DNA of 64,000 bases, taken from Enchytraeus crypticus (lineage: Eukaryota > Annelida > Clitellata > Enchytraeida > Enchytraeidae). Position numbers and translations under genes: made by a program. Of this stretch, positions 39,091 through 47,598 are shown piece by piece. A model generated the notes under the pieces. It ran no database searches, had not been told where the DNA came from, and worked only from the letters and a program-made list of their open reading frames with translations. The stretch is taken from NCBI GenBank assembly GCA_905160935.1, contig CAJHZI010000697.1, positions 1,948,501 through 2,012,500 on the forward strand, written 5' to 3'. How positions within the stretch are numbered: the first letter of the stretch is position 1; each line of letters opens with the position of its first letter.

Positions 39091-39534
39091 TTAAGAGAAA
39101 CAATTGAGAAGAAAAATGTAGTTACAGTTTTATTAAACGTCTATTTCTCAATTACCACGACACCATTGAAGTCTAGATGCTTGACGCTTTGGGAAGCCTC
39201 GAAACCAAGTCTATTGCTTACAATCATTGGCGGGGGAGCCTATTAGGCAGGGCGGGCCGTCCCATTTAGATTTTGGTCCTTATGGGCAAGCGATTAAAAA
39301 ATTTAAAAAATCTTTAAATTATTATTGACGGTTGCGGAAGATTGTAGCAAACCATCTCACATCTCATATTTCTCTCAAGCCATGGCTAAGTCACGGTTTC
39401 GATATAGGTATGAACTCCATTTTGAGACAAACATCTTGTTCGATGGCGTGCTCGTTAGCGACGAGTGAGAAATCTAGTAATGACCGTACAAATATAAATT
39501 TAGCTACCTTTAATTCATGATAACATGATGTCAG

Positions 39535-40065
39535 ATGCCAGAAGGAACCCACCCCAGGGGCACCCAATCCCAGGGGGACCCCCCAGGAGGCACCCATCCC
39601 CAGAGGGCAACCCCCACCAGCGGCACCCCCATGGGAACCCTCAGGGGCAATCCCCAGGGGAACCCCATAGGCATCCCATTGGGGCATCCCCTGGGGCCAC
39701 CCCTCAAAGGCACCCCCATCCTCCCAGGACCCTCCACCCCTAGGGGGTGCACAGGAGGCACCCCAGGGGCACCCCAAAGGGGCACCCTCCCAAGGAGCAC
39801 CCTCCCATGGGGAACCCCTTAAGGGGCACCCCCTAAGGGGCACCCCCTAAGGGGCACCCCCCAAAGGACAGTCCCTCCTGAGGCCTCTCCAGGCAAGCAG
39901 TGAGCCAACCCCCAGGGCCACCCACTGGGGTCAATCCCCCACCAGGGGCAACCCCCGCCAGGAACACCCCATGCTGCGGACCCCCTATGTGCACCCCAGG
40001 GGCACTACCAGGGGGGGCTTCCAGGGGTACCCCCAGGGGCACCCCTATCCCTGAGCCTGATCTCG
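39535..40065. repeat. GC-rich minisatellite (GGGGCACCCC-type units)
   Basis: About 530 bp of irregular repeats of roughly 11 bp built on AGGGGCACCCC, strikingly C/G-rich in an AT-rich region. Open reading frames on both strands are composition artefacts. The unit contains its own inverted repeat (GGGG/CCCC). Confidence 0.85.
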
Positions 40066-40599
40066 TACAGCCGACCAGGGACCAGACGCCTCGAGGTCAG
40101 CGGTCAAGCGGAAGAAGGATTGACCGAGATCAGTCCCGCCTCTACCTTAAGAGAGCCTTGCGGCCACTTGTTATCGTCTCAGTTAACTGATGACGAGTGT
40201 TTTACAAGCACTCAGGAGCAGCCCTTTTGCACTGCCTCAGAGGCGCTACAGTCACGTAACTGTGGAACTGGTTAACAACCAGTTACGTTGATTAACCGCT
40301 CATTTGATTTAATCGCTTATCAGAATTATTGCTAAGATGACGATGCGATGCTAAATCTCTATAAGTTAAAAGTGAAAAATGTAATTATTTCAAATTGTAA
40401 AAAATTGAAAAAATTGATTTGTTAAAACTAATAAATTAATTTATAAATAAAAGTAAATAAGTCAATTGATTTGATAAAAACCTACTCATCTAATCTAAAC
40501 CAACTTCGTTCTTAACCATTTTCCACCGGTTCTTACAAGTATAATACCCAATTTGTGCCTGCCGGTTTTTCCCCGTAAATTTACATCGGTAGATTAATA

Positions 40600-40661
40600 A
40601 TAATAATGATAAAGGTCTAACGTCCGTTTCCTCATGCAAGGATGATGTCAGGGACTCACCA
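40600..40661 (-). mobile_element. SINE-2-type tail, reversed
   Basis: On the - strand reads GTCCCTGACATCATCCTTGC then GAGGAAACGGACGTTAGACC, the 3' half of the SINE-2 family. Similar reversed tails lie at 47705-47765 and, weaker, 37670-37715. The hAT-like element begins eight bases further on. Confidence 0.55.
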
Positions 40662-40669
40662 TGGATAAG

Positions 40670-42036
40670 CAGTGATATTTCAGTTAACGGTAATAGAAAT
40701 TAAAACGGAAATTATATTATTGATCTCCGTTAACGATAACGAAAATTAAGAATAGAAATCATTTTAAAAATAGAAATAGAATAGAAATAGAAATTTCGAT
40801 GTCTTGAATAGAATAGTAACTTGAACGGAAATTTTTTAAGAACGGAAATTGTGATAAGTTAATAGATTTTTTATAAATGATTCTTTTCAATTAAATGCCT
40901 CTTTATCTAATGTGATGAGTAGCAATATTATTGATGCGTTACTCTTTTGGAAACACAATAGAGCAGCGTACAATAGATTAGCAGATAGAGTTGAAGATCT
41001 GGTGCCGTCTTCCCAAGCCTATGTAAAAAAGAATTTTCTCTCTATGTGGCTTGCTAACAGGCGGTAGTCAGAAAAGGCTTCAGAAAAGTCTGGAAATGCG
41101 AGTATTTTCTGAAACTTAGAAGGAGAGAGAGAGAAGGAGAGAGAGAGAACAATATTTATTTAAAAAACACTCAAATATAGAATAGCACACACTTCAAAGA
41201 GGTTATAAAAACCTATCTAGTTGACCACCCATCATGCATACCAAAAATTAAAAATTAAAAATTGCAAACTAAAAAGGAAAAAGAAACCAAATCATATAAA
41301 TATGGACCCCAAGAAATAGACGAAATGTGTACAAATATACATATAAACATGCACTTGCATATGCATGTACATATATGCATATATATGTATGTGCATGAAT
41401 GTGCACTATCAGAAGTGTGTTTGAAAAATTCATTTGAACGTCATGCTGTTTTATCAAATTTCACTTGTTATGTAACTCTTGTTCTGTTTAAAATCTGAAA
41501 CCAATCTGACTTTGCAGCCTCCAACAAACTTAGAATTTTGTCATTTCCTGGTTACTGAACTATACTTCTTCCTGGTATTGAACTATACTTCTTCCTGGTT
41601 ACTGAACTGTACTTTTTCCTGGTTACTGAACTATACTTCTTCCTGGTTACTGAACTATATTTCTTCCTGGTTACTGAACTATACTTCTTGAAAAATGTGT
41701 AAGAATTTGTGGCCCTACATTTTGAAATTACACCTGACAAAATGATATTTTTAGTTTCGCTGTTGATATTTGAATTGCATATTCGCCAATTATTAATTGA
41801 AAATATTCGAATGGATAAGGTAATAGAGCTTATTAAAAAAACAAAATAGAAATAGAAATTATTTTCCATAATAGAATAGTAACAGAAATTAGAAATCATT
41901 AAAGAACTGAAATTAGAACAGTAATAGAAATTATAAGCTATTTTAGAACAGAAATTAGAATAGTAATAGAAATTGTGATCCTTGAATAGAATAGTAATAA
42001 AAATCCGAAATTTATTTGTTAACTGAAATAACGCTG
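40670..42036. mobile_element. Non-autonomous hAT-like DNA transposon, copy A
   Basis: Starts CAGTGATATTTCAGTTAAC and ends with the inverted partner GTTAACTGAAATAACGCTG. A perfect 8-bp target duplication TGGATAAG flanks it (40662-40669 and 42037-42044). CAGNG ends and 8-bp duplications are hAT hallmarks. Both subterminal zones (to about 40860, from about 41845) are degenerate direct repeats of GAAATAGAA type. The interior holds a GA tract, ACATAT-rich sequence and a 24-bp minisatellite, and no transposase. Confidence 0.88.
41555..41690. repeat. 24-bp minisatellite inside the hAT-like element
   Basis: About six units of CTGGTTACTGAACTATACTT plus CTTC, nearly identical, so recently amplified. 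Confidence 0.9.
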
Positions 42037-42368
42037 TGGATAAGACTACATATAGCAAACATATAACAACAATAAGAAGGCTCCTGTCTTCAATGACAAA
42101 GTCGAGCACTATTGATACAAATCCTAGACGGCGAGAAAAACCAATGTTCAAAAGGGGTGCAAAAACCTAAATCCATAAAATCAGTCTAAAAATAATACCA
42201 AAGATAATATCAGTCCAAAAATAATACTAAAGTAGCAACACTTGAGAATAAATGAGTAAACAAATGAATATCAGCGAGTCACGAAAATAGTAATATCCAG
42301 ACCATCACGAAATAGTGATGAATACCCTATCATAAAAAATGATCAGTGATTCAATAGTTCTATGTCTA

Positions 42369-42666
42369 TCAGAGTTTATTAGTCTCAGTTAGATAGTTAA
42401 GTGATTTAGAGTAGGCGAGAAATGTAACAGCATTGACAGGGAAGGCCCGAAGGCACACTACGGTGAGCCCGGTAAAGAAGCCGCGCAGTCCCTGCTGCCT
42501 CCACACCTCCCTGCAGCAATGGAACGCAGAGCTATACTGTGCGGTGATGACGTCAGCTTGTACGCGAGATTTGATGACGTCACTGGGTACGGCAAATGTC
42601 CACGTGATCACGCCACTCATGCCTCCGGCTAGCAGACACGGCCATATTCCTCCACTGTCAGCGTAT
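42369..42666 (-). CDS. Mitochondrial carrier exon 6 (C-terminus)
   Basis: 298 nt with acceptor ATTCTTTAAAG and a TGA stop at 42371-42369. Encodes the third repeat: WPCLLAGGMSGVITWTF, VPSDVIKSRVQ, GLRGFFTGLTVVCLRAFPVN, ending LTETNKL. Confidence 0.92.
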
Positions 42667-45600
42667 CTTTAAAGAATCAACCATAAAATTATAAAAATTA
42701 CAATAGTCTAAATAAAAATAAAAGTTCATAATATAAAATAAGAAATTATATTACACGAAATACTGGGGCATATATACCGTATCTTTCTCTCTTTCCCCCC
42801 CCCCCTCTCTCTCTCTCTCTCTCTGTGTCTCATATTCTTAACTGTGTATATATATCTACTCACAGTAGGCTCTCAAACTCCATAAAGAGCACTTCATCGA
42901 TTAACAATTTAATCTCTTTTACAAAAGACTATACGTATTAATCTAAAGGCTATTCAGGCCCATAACATCTAAAGCTCTGATGTTTACCTGGAGCGCAGCA
43001 GACGTTCTCTCATGACCTCATACAGGACTACGTAAGTCCCGAATGTCGGTACGTCCCGGATGAGCAGCACAGCAAATCCGTGGTAGAATCCCAGTGGACC
43101 CCGGTGCTTCAGGATCCACCTCGTGGCCTCGAAGGGACTCGAGAAGTAGCTGACCAGTCCAGAACCTGCCCGAGCTGTCGTAGGTGTAGCTGGTAAAAAA
43201 AAATTAAAAAGTTAACGTCAGTTTCCTCACTAGAAAGCGATGTCAGTGACGGGCGAGCACAGGATTTGAACCTCGCACATACTGATCCGCGGTTGAATAT
43301 CTTACCGACGTCGCCACTGGCTCCAGCCAATGGCGACGTCGTCCAGTGTGTGTAGCAGTGGCATATGATCAGTAAACTAAGATTAGTATGAACTTATAAA
43401 ATTAATTATCCTTTTGATACTAAAGTTTCATTTCGAGCTACAGAATGTATTATATTCTATGTGGGCTGACCCGGTAGTATCTCGGTAAGCAGTACAACTG
43501 CGGATCAGTAGGTTAGGAGTTCAGATCCAGTGTTCTTTCATCATTGGCGACAGGAAGCTCATGTTAAACTTGACTTAACTTTTTGCTTAGCTTATACATT
43601 TCCTGCTGGACTTTATTTGGGAGCCCCTGAGGTTAACTTCCGGTGAAAACTGGACATTCTTATTAGAGGACATGTTTGTGTTATTTTTGAGTCACTGTAA
43701 AGTTGATCAAGCATATGAAGATAAAGCTGCAGATGGAGTTAGAAAACATAATAATGTTTTCTTAATAATTTTTAATTAAGAAAAATGATCTTTAATTAAG
43801 ATGAAAAGTCTTTACCCTAACACGGATATTATTTAGAGCCTTCAAAAATATAATATCTAAGATCCCGAGTATATATGAAAGGTGACTTTTGGGATGGTCG
43901 AGCGGTTATAAATCGTGCCTGATAAGAAGGAAGCCATAGGTTCGAATTCCAGCCGAAACGTCTCTGAAAGTATTACCTTTTTGTAAATGGCTTATCTTAA
44001 TGTAACTAATCTTTTAAGCTTTCTTGGTTCGTGGAGACTATAGTTAATTTACTGAGCTTAAAATAGTTTCGCAAATAGGAATATGTACATCAGACTTGGA
44101 ATTTGACAAAATAATCAGCGACACTGTATTTTACATTATTTTAATTAATGTTAATATAAAACTGAGCTAAAGAAGGAGAAACAACTGCTCCAGTAGGGGA
44201 AAAAGATCGAAATTCATTTAGTTGTCATATGCCTTAACAATTATCGTACAGTGTCACAAATTTGCTAAATGTTTCATGATATAACAACTAAACTAGTGGA
44301 TACAAGTACTTTCTGACGATCCAGTGGCGATACTACAGAAAAACTTCAGCCATGAATCCGCCATAGGCCGCCATTGTATCAACAAATATACTTGCGAAAT
44401 TGAAATGACCTTTAAAAGAGAACCGGACCAGACTACATCCTCTAACATATCATTACAGGAATCTATTGAATTCTCTTCGTTAGCAACCTGGAGTTTTCGA
44501 TGAACCAAACAGCAATGAATCGTTTGATTTCATCACCGAGTACAGAGATACAAAATAAGACTGAATAGTGCTAGTACATACATACTACGAGTTGACTGCT
44601 ACGGGTCGAATAGTATGGCCGGGTGAAAGCCATTTGTAACAGCACCAGACTACCAACCCAAGAAATAAACCTTAGAATGGAGAAAATCAAGGGATTAAAA
44701 ATGAACGCAGAGATCATAAATTCCTCCGAGAAAACGAATATTACCGTTAACTGCCTGTGATTGAAGAACAACTTTAACGACTTCTGCCGGACAAACAAAC
44801 AAGCTTTGGGCTACTCCCCCGAAGCACCCGGCCCAGTAAATGGCCCAATAGCCCTGCAACAACCACGTAGTTCTGCCGTCAGATCCGGCCTTCTTCGGCC
44901 ATCTGCTCTCCATCCACTTGAGTGTGTTACCGTAAACACCGAAGTATATTGAGTTGATGAAAGCGTACGAGTAAAGTGGAAAGCTGAGACCTCTGAAAAA
45001 TCCACGAACCTGTAAATCAATTAATCAGTTAATCAATCAGTCAATAAACTAATCAGTCAATCAATAAATCAAAGTTTCATTTTCAAATCTTTCAGCAATA
45101 TCATCTTTTGGTAGATGGTTATAATAGCGACCGCAGTCCAAATTAATGCTAATTAGATTTGGATTATTTAAAGCGGCCGCAATTTAGACCATTTTCCGTA
45201 TAACCAGTCATGTGAATGTCAAAGATTTTACTCTCAGATCAGCGCGGCTTGGATTCGAACCCGCGAGAGTTCAATTTACCTCAGGATCTGTCGTTTAAAA
45301 CTTCGTGACGTTACCCCAAACCTATTGAGATATTCTCACACTTATGTTAGTTTAATCTTAAGTATGGCCAACAGGTCATACTTTAAGAATTTAATGCGTA
45401 GTTTTTCTTAGATAAAAACAATGGCTTCGAAATAAATAAATGAGATTTATATTGCAATTAACTCTAAAAGAAGCGCTAACCTAACGCGTATCTGTTGATT
45501 CTCGTGTTGTTTTCGAGACATTGAAAGAGAGACCAACCGAGCCCCTAACTGCACAAAAGAACGCGTCGTACGAAGCGACTAAACAAGAACTAAGGAATGA

Positions 45601-47550
45601 AACGGGAAACCACCTATTGTGAATGAATTAAATTGTTGCTCTAAGGTGAGTTCCTTATGAAGCATGAAAGCAGACTATAAGTATGAATATGCATATTGAA
45701 CCTACATATCCCTAATTCCTGTAACTGCATTCTTAAAATTAACCAATCACTAAAACTTATACAATTTCTTCACGGGGTTCAAATTTAGCCATAACCTACT
45801 ACTATTAAGTTACCTCGAAAATAATTAGATTGTCCAATTAGTCTAACTTGTCCAATTATAAGTTAAAAAGATAACGAAAATTCGCAAGTAAGATAAGTGC
45901 AGATAAGTGAACAATCAAATATCTTTCTGACAATCCGAATAAAAGCCCTGTCTTCATTTGCACATTTAGTTAGTGTTAAAAGCCTAATAGTTTCTAAACG
46001 CACAGTGACGCATTGACTCAACTGAGTACTACGAGGGCTACAGTTGAATGTCTCAATAGCATAGGGGTAACGTCATGAAATTTTAAATGGCAGACCCTGA
46101 GGTGAATTGAACTCTCGTGGGTTCGATTCCCGGCCGCGCTGATCTGGGAGTAAAATCTCGGACATTCACTGAACTGATTACACGGAAAAAGGAATAAATT
46201 GCGTAACGGTTTAAACATGTGGTATTAAAAGTGATAGATATCAACACAGTTGATCATTTCACTATAATGCGCTTGTTTTACTGCAACATAGAATCTAAAC
46301 TCCTTTCTTTACCAGGGTTAAACTTAAATAAAAACGACGCTATTCCAGACAGTAAGAACTTCTTAGTTTCGTAAGTGGACTTTCAAGTACCGCTGGTGAA
46401 ATAAGGGATGGTTATTGATATTCATAGATATAACTTTTCATAGGAAGAGGATTTCAAAGTACCAGCAGTAGAAAAATGGTAAATGTAAAAGAAATCATTA
46501 TTTAGTAACATTCGTCGCACCTTACCAGACCCTGTTCGTTCAGACCTTGCAGAAGCCTCCACTGCTGACTCAGTCTCGACTGTCGACTCTGGGATGTCAG
46601 CCCATCTCTAGCCATAACCACGTTTGATGATGACGTCATAGCATTTAATCTATTCTTAGGCAAGTCTATTTGAGATGATTCCAAACTTCTCGTCTGCAAT
46701 ATAACCTAAAAGAGATTTTTGCTTAAGAATTTCGAATATCAAAGATATTCAAATTAAAGTATCTCAGTTAAGGCATTCAAGCAAAAGCCATACCCGAAAC
46801 AATTAACTTAGCCTATCTAGGTTATTACGGCTGGGAATGTAGACTATATTGGATTAAGCTTAAAAAAATTACAGACTGATATTTAAATTTCATAAAAAGA
46901 ATTAATATTATTTACAAAACGTTCATTTATTAGCTTGGTGTACTTTTATATTCACTATAGACAATTCCCCCTACCAGTAAGGTGATTCCAAATTCCCACA
47001 TACATTTTATGCCTCATTAAACTGTTATAACTAATATTATCTTCGGTTGCAGTAAATATGACTTCTAACGGATTTCCAATTCCCTTTCTCTGTTCTAGCT
47101 TAGTCGTCTGCTGGTATAAATACCGTGTACGATTGGTTCGTCTACCTCTGCTATAGGTTAGTCTTGTTACATGTTAGACTAACTAAATTTAAACTTAGTT
47201 AAAGGTTAGACTCAATGATTTCCTTTCCTGAAAACCCCGTTATTGACAGTGAGAAACCGGACCCTAGGCATAAAGTGAATTTAACTTCTGAAGACACTGA
47301 AGAATAGACCAACTTTAACTTAAGAAGGCAACGGTAAACCACCTCAGGAGCCATAATATAATTTTTCCAAAGCTTTAGGATACATTAAAGTGAGTATAAG
47401 GCATAGTCTATTATGTATATTATGTATAACCGAGATTAGGAATGTTAGTTGATTTAAAGATCCACTCGTATGTGGACCTGAAGAGGAAAATAGAAGACAA
47501 AGAAGAGTGTAGATGCTATATACCATGGATCTGAGAGTAGGCAGTGTACT

Positions 47551-47598
<48 letters not shown>

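Larger units (their letters stand above)
34685..42368. other. Region between the convergent Notch ligand and mitochondrial carrier genes
   Basis: Holds the 3' UTR of the Notch ligand (no clear AATAAA close to the stop), a TA microsatellite, a fold-back repeat at 35.4-35.8 kb, a LINE 3' end (38540-39090), a GC-rich minisatellite (39535-40065) and a hAT-like element (40670-42036). Positions 35820-38530 hold nothing I recognise. Positions 40066-40260 are balanced-composition sequence of unknown origin. No host coding exon was found. Confidence 0.55.
45010..46525 (-). other. Mitochondrial carrier intron 3, with SINE copies
   Basis: Holds a reversed SINE-1 (45125-45340), a diverged SINE-3 (45485-45715) and a full SINE-1 (46040-46275). 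The two SINE-1 copies face each other. Confidence 0.65.

Noticed and set aside
39391-40190. Collagen- or proline-rich proteins on both strands
   Set aside because: GC-rich minisatellite gives Gly/Pro-rich frames in several phases at once.
43898-43975. A functional tRNA gene
   Set aside because: A and B boxes are visible, but acceptor and anticodon stems do not pair convincingly; more likely a SINE head.
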